Position numbers and translations under genes: made by a program
Notes under the pieces: generated by a model
Databases searched by the model: none
What the model was told of the DNA's origin: nothing
The model's input: the letters and a program-made list of their open reading frames with translations, nothing else
Assembly: GCA_964513975.1 (NCBI GenBank)
Contig: CAZEON010000013.1
Coordinates: 1-20,044 of the forward strand
Reading direction: 5' to 3'
Length of the DNA: 20,044 nucleotides
From: CAZVBV01 sp964513975
GTDB lineage: Bacteria; Patescibacteriota; Gracilibacteria; UBA4473
Shown here: positions 13,958 to 20,044 of the stretch, piece by piece
Position numbering within the stretch: the stretch's first letter is position 1
Layout: every line of letters starts with the position of its first letter

Positions 13958-14658
13958 TTTGAGAGTTTGTAATTACGATCAATAATTTTTCCATCCCGAA
14001 GAAAAATAATCCTGTCCGCGCACTTCGCAACTTTTGGGTCATGGGTTACCATGATGACCGTTTTTCCTCGTTTTTTGAATTCTAAAAAAATATCCAAAAT
14101 CTCTTTTCCTGAAACCGAATCCAACGCTCCTGTTGGTTCGTCAGCGAGAATAATTTCGGGGTCATTCATCAACGAACGAGCAATCGCCACACGTTGTTGC
14201 TGTCCGCCTGATAACTCTGTTGGTTTGTGAAACATCCTATCTCCAAGTCCCACCGATTCCAAAATGTCCGTGGCCCTTTTGGTTCGTTCTGAACGCGACA
14301 TCCCCGCATAAAATCCTGGTAAAGAAACATTGCGCAACGCCGTTGATTTTGAAAGCAAATTAAACTGCTGAAAGATAAATCCCATCTTTCGATTCCGAAT
14401 AAAAGAAAGTGTGAAATCATCACGAACATTTCCGATATTTTCCCCTTCGAGAAAAAATTCTCCAGACGTTAAAGGATGAAGACATCCGATAATATTCATT
14501 AAGGTCGACTTCCCTCCTCCCGATTCCCCCATGATAGCCACAAACTCGTGTGATTTAATTTCCAGATCGATCCCCTTGAGCACCGGTACTTCTTCCCCAT
14601 TAGAAAGATAATACGACTTGTGTATATTTTTGAGATTCAGTAATACTTTTTGTTGCAT
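13954..14658 (-). CDS. ABC transporter ATP-binding protein (MacB/LolD type)
   Basis: Cytoplasmic ATPase driving the adjacent MacB-type permease. The 234 residues carry Walker A GESGGGKST (44-52), the Q-loop FQQFNLLSKSTALRNVSLP (about 96-114), the signature LSGGQQQRVAIARSL (149-163), Walker B IILADEPTGALD (169-180) and the H-loop VTHD (204-207, His206). The NV.LP segment after the Q-loop is characteristic of the MacB/LolD subfamily. It starts at ATG 14658, nine bases after the adaptor gene's stop, and overlaps the permease gene. All catalytic motifs are intact although the adaptor gene upstream is interrupted. Confidence 0.95.
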   Translation of the reverse strand: MQQKVLLNLKNIHKSYYLSNGEEVPVLKGIDLEIKSHEFVAIMGESGGGKSTLMNIIGCLHPLTSGEFFLEGENIGNVRDDFTLSFIRNRKMGFIFQQFNLLSKSTALRNVSLPGFYAGMSRSERTKRATDILESVGLGDRMFHKPTELSGGQQQRVAIARSLMNDPEIILADEPTGALDSVSGKEILDIFLEFKKRGKTVIMVTHDPKVAKCADRIIFLRDGKIIDRNYKLSK

Positions 14659-14667
14659 CAGATAAAA

Positions 14668-15963
14668 TTAATGAGGCATTCGTCCGCCTCCAAAACCACC
14701 TCTTCCCTTCCCCGTTTGTTCTCTCATTGTTTGCATTTTTGCACGCATATCTTCGCTGATTTCTCCTTTTTGTAACTTCGCAATTTCATCATCTGTGAAT
14801 CCCGCTGTCTTCATTTGTTCAAGACGTTCTGATGTCATATCCCAATTTCTTGATTCCCCATTTGCTCCTTTTGGTGCAGTTGCTTTTTGTGGATTTGTCA
14901 CAATCTCGTCGCCCTCCGACAAACCGTCTGTAATTTCAATAAACGATCCATCCGAAAATCCAGTTATTACTTCTTTTCTTGTTCCATCCTTTAACTGAAC
15001 GAATTTATCGCGCACAATTGAGGAAACCGGAATCTTCACCACATCCAGTACCTGCCCAATGATAAATTCAACATAGATTGTCATTCCCTCTTTAATTGCT
15101 TGCCCTTGCGTATCAGTAATATTAACTCTCACAAGATACGTCGTGATGCTGTTATTATCAATTGTTGCGGTACTCGCGATGTAAGAAACTTCTCCTTCAA
15201 GTGTTACATCCTCAAGCGCATCAAGCGTAATGATCGATTTCTGTCCTTTTTTTATTTTAGCAATATCGACTTCTTCTACATAAATTTCTGTCGTAAAATT
15301 ATCATCACTTAAAATACGAATAAGAGCATTCTCACTACTTGTGGATTCGACTTTTACGGTTTCTCCCTCATTTCCATTTAACGCAATAATTTCTCCGTCA
15401 ATAGGAGAAACCAAGGTTGCTAAACTTAAATTATACCGTACCTTTTCTACTTTCACCTTCGCCTGATCAAGTTGTGCGTAAAGAATAGAAAGGCTTGAAG
15501 CTTTTGAAATTTCTCGTTGCGTTAAATTCAATTGAGAATTTTCTAGTTTAATTTCTGTCGACTTGAGAGAGTTTTCAGCACTCTTGAGTCCGTTTTCTTG
15601 GGTCAAATACGCATCTTCAATACGTTGTCGTGCAGAAGTAAGGGAACTAATAAGACTATTCGTAGAAGTCAGTGCTGACTTGACGGAAGTTTCAGCACTA
15701 TCAACTTCGGATTGACTGGTCCTTGAAGAAATCGAAACGGTGTCAAAAATATCTACAAGACTTTCTAAAGATCCCTGAAGCACAACAGCCACATCTTTTA
15801 ATTGCCATAAAAAACGAGCCACCTCCCCATCTCGAGAGAAATCAGTCGTTTTATAGTCTTCCCACAAATCATTCTGGAAAATCTTTAAATTTCTGTATTG
15901 CTCTTTTATATCATTTTCAAGAATTGAATTAGTAAATATCCCTGGGCTTACGCCACAGGGCAT
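14668..15963 (-). CDS. MacA/HlyD-family adaptor, C-terminal part (gene interrupted by insertion element)
   Basis: The downstream half of a membrane-fusion adaptor. It holds the long coiled-coil hairpin (about 30-180, with repeated SVKSALTSTNSLISSLTSARQ-like helices), the second lipoyl half-motif (VSPIDGEIIALNGNEGETV), the beta-barrel (YVEEVDIAKIKKGQ...) and the membrane-proximal domain. A Gly/Arg-rich tail ends GRGGFGGGRMPH. The first roughly 15 residues (MPCGVSPGIFT...) are encoded by the inserted 148-bp element. The start is ATG 15963, one base after the stop of the upstream half; a TTG at 15978 is an alternative. Without the element, this frame joins the upstream half at VGNS-[F]-SILENDIK. 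Whether any protein is made from this start is unknown. Confidence 0.8.
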   Translation of the reverse strand: MPCGVSPGIFTNSILENDIKEQYRNLKIFQNDLWEDYKTTDFSRDGEVARFLWQLKDVAVVLQGSLESLVDIFDTVSISSRTSQSEVDSAETSVKSALTSTNSLISSLTSARQRIEDAYLTQENGLKSAENSLKSTEIKLENSQLNLTQREISKASSLSILYAQLDQAKVKVEKVRYNLSLATLVSPIDGEIIALNGNEGETVKVESTSSENALIRILSDDNFTTEIYVEEVDIAKIKKGQKSIITLDALEDVTLEGEVSYIASTATIDNNSITTYLVRVNITDTQGQAIKEGMTIYVEFIIGQVLDVVKIPVSSIVRDKFVQLKDGTRKEVITGFSDGSFIEITDGLSEGDEIVTNPQKATAPKGANGESRNWDMTSERLEQMKTAGFTDDEIAKLQKGEISEDMRAKMQTMREQTGKGRGGFGGGRMPH

Positions 15964-16078
15964 TTCAACTGAATTCAAGCGAAGCTTGTCCTAATTTTGT
16001 TTTGGATAACAAAACTTCATTAGGATTTTTTCCATCCCTCGCCCTGACGGGACGGGGAATTTCTAGCGGATTATTAAA
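15929..16078 (-). mobile_element. 148-bp class insertion element, copy A (inside the MacA-like gene)
   Basis: It is identical over 150 bases to 18503-18652. The true element is probably 148 or 145 bp, because removing that length restores the host frame; the extra shared bases would be target or chance. It encodes no protein and is nearly all hairpins: CCCTGGG...CACAGGG (15940-15960), CAAGC-GAA-GCTTG (15976-15988), a 37-base stem TCCTAAT..GTTTTG / CAAAAC..ATTAGGA (15989-16025), and CCCTCGCCC / GGGACGGGG (16036-16057, imperfect). There are no inverted terminal repeats and no clear target duplication. This fits a miniature derivative of a hairpin-ended IS200/IS605-type element better than a DDE-type MITE. 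Confidence 0.8.
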
Positions 16079-16720
16079 AGAATTTCCTACCAATTCATAT
16101 TTTGCCTGATTTTTATCCAGTCTGAATATGTCATCAATAACTTCTAAATTTTTCTTTATCTCTGGAAACGCGCTTTCTATTTCGATAATACCGAGATCAA
16201 GAGCTTGATTTACTGTTTGTTCATAGTCTAATTGCGCATTCTCTAAATTCTGCTGACTGATGATGATTTCGTTTTCTGTTACCCGAAGCGCATCATCAAG
16301 TATCTCTGAATTTTTTGCTTTAATGTTGGCATTAACAATTTGTACCTGATTTTGAGCATCTTTGAGATCAAATTCCAAGTCTTGTTTTTCAAGTTCTGCT
16401 AACGTGTTCCCTTTCTTCACTTTTCCTCCTTCTTCTACAAACACACTATCCAATGTTCCATTAATCAAAAACGAAAGGTTTATAATATTGGGATTGATAA
16501 TTTTCCCTTCTCCTTCAACAAGAATTTGAACATCGTCTTTTTTGACGGTGTAAAGTTTTACTTCCTCTGTAATAAGAACTGTTGGAAAAATAGATTCTCG
16601 AAATGCAAAAGCAAACGATCCTACTACTCCAAGAATAATAATTCCAATAATCCACCACTTCCTATACCAATGCGATTGTTTGCTCTGTTGAAGAATGGAT
16701 GATGGAGATGCTTTTTTCAT
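15965..16720 (-). CDS. MacA/HlyD-family adaptor, N-terminal part (truncated by insertion element)
   Basis: The upstream half of the adaptor gene. A short cytoplasmic tail is followed by one TM anchor (about 22-42, KWWIIGIIILGVVGSFAFAF). The first lipoyl/biotinyl-like half follows (about 60-115, INGTLDSVFVEEGGKVKKGNTLAELE), then the ascending coiled coil (115-214). Host sequence ends near residue 214 (VGNS); the last 37 or so residues and the TGA at 15965-15967 come from the inserted element. The complete ancestral protein would be about 640 residues, reasonable for CPR adaptors with long helical hairpins. The gene is first in the adaptor-ATPase-permease operon and has its own promoter. Confidence in the family is high; functionality is doubtful. 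Confidence 0.82.
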   Translation of the reverse strand: MKKASPSSILQQSKQSHWYRKWWIIGIIILGVVGSFAFAFRESIFPTVLITEEVKLYTVKKDDVQILVEGEGKIINPNIINLSFLINGTLDSVFVEEGGKVKKGNTLAELEKQDLEFDLKDAQNQVQIVNANIKAKNSEILDDALRVTENEIIISQQNLENAQLDYEQTVNQALDLGIIEIESAFPEIKKNLEVIDDIFRLDKNQAKYELVGNSFNNPLEIPRPVRARDGKNPNEVLLSKTKLGQASLEFS

Positions 16721-16765
16721 AAGACAATAAAAATAAATTTTGCAAAAAACTTATTGTGTTTTTTA

Positions 16766-16796
16766 TTTATACGCAAAGAAAAAGTTTTTCTTTCAA
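16766..16796 (-). promoter_or_regulatory. Candidate promoter of the MacAB-like operon (19-bp spacer)
   Basis: On the minus strand: TTGAAA (16791-16796), a 19-bp spacer, TATAAA (16766-16771), preceded by CG, as in front of the SLH gene. The predicted start near 16759 gives a leader of about 38 nt to ATG 16720. Confidence 0.5.
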
Positions 16797-16800
16797 AAAA

Positions 16801-18537
16801 CTAAATCATCGGCTCGTTAAAATCCTCCGCTTCTTCAATAGCCGAGGTTCCTTTCTTTTTCCCTGCCCCTTTTTGAACATCAAGTTTTCCTTCTTCCCAT
16901 TGTTGAAGAATCTCATCAACCTCTTTGAGAGGTCTGCAGTAGTGTTCTCGCGAGTATTCTATACAATCTTGCGTGTAGTTGTTCTTTGGGAAGTTTACGT
17001 CCATAGAGCGTCCTGAGAACGCTTCTCGCAGTTCCCCTTTTACTGACATCTTGCAGTAGAAATCTCGCACCCCAAGATTAATAATATCCCGTTCTTTCAC
17101 TCGTGGGTTGTATTCTCCTTCCAGGATCTTCGCATCTTCTCCTCCCACACGGAAGGTAACCAAAGATCCAACGTTCCCAAAGACGGTTGTTCGAATCTTT
17201 GGAGAGAGCTGTCCCAAGAACTGATGCGCGAGCGTGAGGTTCAATCTGTACTTTCGGGCTTCAGATAAAATCTCATCAAAGGTATCGGTCGCAAAGTTCT
17301 GAAACTCATCCACGTAGAAATAATAATCGATTCGATCTTCTTCTAGGGTATCTGCCCTACTCATCGCCGCTTGGTAAATTTTAGTAATGGCGAGAGATCC
17401 CATCAATGCCGCATTTTCTTCTCCCAAGATTCCTTTTGAAACCTTCATCAACATGATTTTTTGACCATCCATAATTTCTCGAAAGTCTATTTTGTTGTCT
17501 GGTTGACCGACGATATTTCGGATCATGTTGGTCGATACAAATTGTCCAACTTTGTTCAGCAACGGCGTAATCGCTTCGTTGTCGAATTTCTCAGACCAAC
17601 CAGCAAACTCATTCACCCAGAAGTTTTTAACCACATTATCCTGAATGTTTCGAACAATCGATTGTCGGTAATTCTTATCGGTCAACATTTTCAAAATAGA
17701 GAGAATCGTTGTTCCTGGACTGTCGAGCAACGCCAACGTCGTGTACCGAAGTACGTGTTCTAATCGCGGTGTCCAATTGGCACCGAAGAGTTTTTTGAAG
17801 ATTTCGATAAATCCAATCGTCACTCGAATCTTAAGTTCCGGTGGCACTTCTGCTAACGGATTAAAGCAAATCGGAAAGTTTAAATCTGATGGATCAAAGA
17901 TAACGACATCCTTAATTCGTTCTTTTGGAATAGCCTTGAGAATATTATCAATCAAGTCTCCATGTGGATCGAGCACCCCCACCCCTTTTCCGTTATCAAT
18001 ATCGTTTTGGATTAAGAGCTCAAGAAGTTTTGATTTTCCCGATCCTGATTTTCCAACCGTGTAGAGATGTCGTCGTCGATCAGTTCGTTTAATTCCAAAT
18101 GGAATTTTCTTCCCGTGGAAATTTGTTTCTCCGAAGAAAGAAATATCTTTATCTCCTTTTACCACGGGCAAATCAGCTGGTGGCTCACATCGACGAGAAA
18201 GAACGTGAATAAGATTCGGAACTTTCTGTTCATTTGGCAAATGGTACAACGTCGTTATCTCTTTCACAGAAAGGAGAAAAGGACTATTGATCGCTCGGTC
18301 TTTAAATCGCTTTAACCCCACTTTTTTATTTGTAGAAACTCCATTATCGATAATTTTATTGAAATCCAATGTGTTGAAGTTTTTCATTCCTCCAAACATC
18401 GCCTTGAGCTTCATCTTTGGATTCTTCAACGGATCATCGGAGAACGCGGCTATACGCATGTTTGTCTGGAATAACTCTCCCGATACTTTCTCTGAAATCT
18501 TTTTAGTAAATATCCCTGGGCTTACGCCACAGGGCAT
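16801..18537 (-). CDS. VirD4/TraG-like (type IV secretion, DUF87/HerA-type) ATPase, C-terminal part (gene interrupted)
   Basis: The downstream half of a large P-loop ATPase of the type annotated in CPR genomes as type IV secretion-like DNA-binding ATPase. Counting from the alternative TTG at 18552, Walker A GKSGSGKS is at 167-174, VGVLDPHGDL at about 191-200, Walker B YYFYVDEFQNF at 410-420, and the sensor-like LTLAHQFLGQL follows. These motifs suggest hexameric DNA or protein translocation. There is no TM anchor, so it is presumably cytoplasmic. The first roughly 15 residues, including the ATG at 18537, come from the inserted element; host sequence resumes at KISEKVSGELF. The ATPase core is intact but cut off from its N-terminal domain. 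Gene end: stop at 16801-16803. Confidence 0.85.
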   Translation of the reverse strand: MPCGVSPGIFTKKISEKVSGELFQTNMRIAAFSDDPLKNPKMKLKAMFGGMKNFNTLDFNKIIDNGVSTNKKVGLKRFKDRAINSPFLLSVKEITTLYHLPNEQKVPNLIHVLSRRCEPPADLPVVKGDKDISFFGETNFHGKKIPFGIKRTDRRRHLYTVGKSGSGKSKLLELLIQNDIDNGKGVGVLDPHGDLIDNILKAIPKERIKDVVIFDPSDLNFPICFNPLAEVPPELKIRVTIGFIEIFKKLFGANWTPRLEHVLRYTTLALLDSPGTTILSILKMLTDKNYRQSIVRNIQDNVVKNFWVNEFAGWSEKFDNEAITPLLNKVGQFVSTNMIRNIVGQPDNKIDFREIMDGQKIMLMKVSKGILGEENAALMGSLAITKIYQAAMSRADTLEEDRIDYYFYVDEFQNFATDTFDEILSEARKYRLNLTLAHQFLGQLSPKIRTTVFGNVGSLVTFRVGGEDAKILEGEYNPRVKERDIINLGVRDFYCKMSVKGELREAFSGRSMDVNFPKNNYTQDCIEYSREHYCRPLKEVDEILQQWEEGKLDVQKGAGKKKGTSAIEEAEDFNEPMI

Positions 18538-18652
18538 TTCAACTGAATTCAAGCGAAGCTTGTCCTAATTTTGTTTTGGATAACAAAACTTCATTAGGAT
18601 TTTTTCCATCCCTCGCCCTGACGGGACGGGGAATTTCTAGCGGATTATTAAA
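18503..18652 (-). mobile_element. 148-bp class insertion element, copy B (inside the VirD4-like gene)
   Basis: It has the same 150 bases as copy A, without a single difference, in the same orientation and 2574 bp away. On the minus strand the left flank is TCAGGA followed by the shared TTTAATAATCCG, and the right side is shared TTTACTAA followed by AAAGATTTC. Excising 148 bases rejoins the ATPase frame (KSG-[L]-KISEK). Both copies entered after TTT-containing sequence at the same codon phase. Confidence 0.8.
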
Positions 18653-19219
18653 TCCTGATTTGATTCCTTTTTTGAACCAATATTTTGTCAAAAACAATCG
18701 ACGCAATCGTTCCAATCGCTTCTGAATTCCAAGGAGAAAGTGAAACCCTCCTGAATCAAGTTTTGGTCGCGCCACAATCTGAAGCCAGACACCTTCGTTC
18801 GGCGTACATTGCGCCATCACATTGAGAATTCCTGACAGAGAATCTGTTTCAAATTCTTCAAATTCCTTAATGGGAAACAGGGAACGACGACGCAAAGAAA
18901 GTTCTGACCAGACAAAATTTGTCGTATCTTTAATACGCTCGGTAAAGTCTGGAATCTCAAAGATATCCGCATCTGGATCCATCGCATAAATTTGCCCTGA
19001 AATCACTCCGCACGTCGCTTCATCAGAGGTAAAACAAAACCCAATATTTTGTCCAAACACCACCATTTCAAATGACATCTTCACTCCTGGAAGCGATTCA
19101 TGCAGGTTAATAAAAACATCCATGAACTTCTCGGCATTCCGCATATTTTCTTGTTTTGCAGTTTTGGCCAAAACCGTCTCTGCTTTGTACTGGGGAACGC
19201 GAATCAGGTATGTTTTCAT
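18539..19219 (-). CDS. VirD4/TraG-like ATPase, N-terminal domain (truncated by insertion element)
   Basis: The upstream half of the interrupted ATPase gene. Host-derived residues 1-189 form the N-terminal domain that precedes the ATPase in CPR members of this family: helical KFMDVFINLHESLPG, strand MSFEMVVFGQNIGFCF, then SGQIYAMDPDADIFEIPDFT, and a later VWLQIVARPKLDSGG. The last 37 or so residues and the TGA are element-encoded and identical to the tail of the interrupted adaptor. Start ATG 19219; a weak purine-rich AAAAGGGCGG precedes it. Joined to the downstream half it would give a protein of about 755 residues, normal for the family. No other type IV secretion genes are in the window. 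Confidence 0.8.
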   Translation of the reverse strand: MKTYLIRVPQYKAETVLAKTAKQENMRNAEKFMDVFINLHESLPGVKMSFEMVVFGQNIGFCFTSDEATCGVISGQIYAMDPDADIFEIPDFTERIKDTTNFVWSELSLRRRSLFPIKEFEEFETDSLSGILNVMAQCTPNEGVWLQIVARPKLDSGGFHFLLGIQKRLERLRRLFLTKYWFKKGIKSGFNNPLEIPRPVRARDGKNPNEVLLSKTKLGQASLEFS

Positions 19220-19283
19220 ATCCGCCCTTTTCTAGCAGAAAATTGACAAGTTCGCAAGAAATTACTGTTTGAGTCCAGACTTA

Positions 19284-19331
19284 AACTTTTCGACTTTTCA
19301 ACTCTTTAACTTTTGGACTTTTCAATTTCTT
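19284..19331. repeat. 8-bp tandem repeat (AACTTTTC), about six units
   Basis: Consecutive octamers read AACTTTTC, GACTTTTC, AACTCTTT, AACTTTTG, GACTTTTC, AATTTCTT. The array fills the space between the divergent ATPase and membrane protein genes. It is similar in flavour to the 7-bp AATTTTT array at 4689-4720. Confidence 0.75.
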
Positions 19332-19345
19332 CTGTATCATTTGGG

Positions 19346-19690
19346 ATGACCGTAACAAAAACAAACATGATCTTCCTCAGAAAACATCACTCGATTCATA
19401 AAAAACTTTCTTCTATCGCGATTCTCTTTGCGATTCTTCCGGCAATCGTATGGATTGATATGCTCTATGCAATGTTTCGAGAGCACGTTCTCCTTCCCAT
19501 TTATTATAGTATTCCAGATAGCGGATATATAGCATTGATGCTTATTTTACCTGTTATCTCACTTATATTCGCAACTATCGGACATATAAAAACACCCCCA
19601 CACGATCGAGATTATGGACTCGGGGTTATGTTTTTCTCAATTGCACTTGTTATTTTAATGGCATTAGCTATCTCTCCTCTCTCAGGATAA
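19346..19690 (+). CDS. Small hypothetical membrane protein
   Basis: The 114 residues from ATG 19346 (MTVTKTNMIFLRKHHSIHKK) have a basic N-terminus followed by three hydrophobic segments: about 22-40 (SSIAILFAILPAIVWIDML), 60-78 (YIALMLILPVISLIFATIG) and 92-110 (VMFFSIALVILMALAI). The inter-TM loop reads HIKTPPHDRDYG. No family is recognised. An upstream TTG at 19313 would start within the octamer repeat and is rejected. The stop is ten bases before the rsmA start, so the two are probably co-transcribed. No Shine-Dalgarno is visible. Confidence 0.65.
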   Translation: MTVTKTNMIFLRKHHSIHKKLSSIAILFAILPAIVWIDMLYAMFREHVLLPIYYSIPDSGYIALMLILPVISLIFATIGHIKTPPHDRDYGLGVMFFSIALVILMALAISPLSG

Positions 19691-19700
19691 TATAGCGCCA

Positions 19701-20044
19701 ATGAAACGATCATCGTTTGCCAAAAAATCACTCGGACAAAACTTTTTGCAGTCTTCGAAGATTCGAGACCAGATTTTGGAATCTGTCGGTGATTTAAAGG
19801 ACAAAGAAATACTGGAGATTGGTCCAGGATTGGGATTTCTGACGAACAAACTCGTAGCGAAGAAAGCCAATCTGACAGCAGTAGAACTCGACGATCGAGC
19901 TGTGGAATTATTGGAAAGAGATTTCGGTCATCGGGAGAATTTTCACCTCCTTCATGGCGATATCCTGAGACAAGACTTGGATGAGTTATTCAAAGGAAAG
20001 ACCTACTCCATCATTGCGAATATCCCGTACAACATCACATCGCC
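19701..20044 (+). CDS. rsmA: 16S rRNA adenine dimethyltransferase RsmA/KsgA (3' end cut by window)
   Basis: Dimethylates A1518 and A1519 (E. coli numbering) in the 3'-terminal hairpin of 16S rRNA, using S-adenosylmethionine, late in 30S assembly. The 114 visible residues start MKRSSFAKKSLGQNFL, with the family's KKSLGQNFL signature. SAM motif I EIGPGLGFLT follows, then the acidic AVELDDRAVELL, the GDILRQDL segment, and the catalytic NIPYNITS just before the window ends (NxPYxIxS in the family). ATG 19701 follows the preceding stop by ten bases, suggesting an operon. Nothing in the visible part is abnormal. Confidence 0.95.
   Translation, partial: MKRSSFAKKSLGQNFLQSSKIRDQILESVGDLKDKEILEIGPGLGFLTNKLVAKKANLTAVELDDRAVELLERDFGHRENFHLLHGDILRQDLDELFKGKTYSIIANIPYNITS

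Noticed and set aside
15929..18652. CRISPR-like array suggested by identical repeats
   Set aside because: There are only two copies, 2.6 kb apart, each inside a coding gene, with no spacers or cas genes.
1..20044. Recoded UGA (UGA=Gly) genetic code of Gracilibacteria/Absconditabacteria
   Set aside because: serS, holA and the MBL-fold gene all end at the expected length with TGA, and no in-frame TGA falls inside the conserved genes. The standard bacterial code applies.

Overview
The window looks like a chromosomal piece of a Candidate Phyla Radiation (Patescibacteria) bacterium, probably from the Peregrinibacteria/Gracilibacteria neighbourhood. This is inference. It rests on compact AT-rich genes mostly without Shine-Dalgarno sites, core genes of CPR character (serS, pyk, tsaE-holA-prepilin peptidase, rsmA), an SLH-domain surface protein, a large soluble VirD4/TraG-like ATPase of a type common in these genomes, and many unrecognised small proteins. 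UGA ends several genes (serS, holA, the MBL-fold gene), so the recoded UGA=Gly code of some relatives is not used.

Layout. 1-655 (-): truncated DHH-family protein with altered catalytic motifs. 656-866: divergent promoters and two tandem palindromes. 867-2144 (+): serS. 2198-2908 (-): membrane protein. 2909-3230: gene-free, with a terminator-like hairpin and an imperfect palindromic element. 3231-4637 (-): pyk. 4715-5128 (-): small membrane protein. 5323-6201 (+): putative lipoprotein with a strong promoter and a 15-bp inverted repeat in its leader. 6262-8451 (-): tsaE, holA and prepilin peptidase, overlapping as an operon. 8501-9052 (+): MBL-fold protein without metal ligands. 9095-9169 (+): tRNA-Phe(GAA). 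9225-11466 (-): three unrecognised genes in an AT-rich block beside the tRNA, with a 43-bp perfect repeat between genes. 11671-12696 (-): SLH protein. 12770-16720 (-): MacB-type permease, ATPase and MacA/HlyD adaptor. 16801-19219 (-): VirD4/TraG-like ATPase. 19346-19690 (+): membrane protein. 19701-end (+): start of rsmA.

Most striking feature. Two neighbouring, unrelated genes, the MacA-like adaptor and the VirD4-like ATPase, are each interrupted by the same element. The two copies share 150 identical bases in the same orientation, 2574 bp apart. In both genes, removing 148 (or 145) bases restores one continuous frame. The element is almost entirely hairpins, carries no gene, and contributes a stop codon followed one base later by an ATG in the phase of the downstream half. 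It is best read as a recently active miniature mobile element, perhaps IS200/IS605-related, but reinitiation, RNA-level removal or ribosomal bypass are not excluded.

How the genes work together. The MacA-ATPase-MacB genes form one export system. The SLH gene next to it has its own promoter, which closely resembles the promoter in front of the adaptor gene. If the insertions are inactivating, both the exporter and the ATPase are broken in this genome. The other genes serve housekeeping: Ser-tRNA charging, glycolysis, tRNA t6A modification, clamp loading, pilin processing and 16S rRNA dimethylation.
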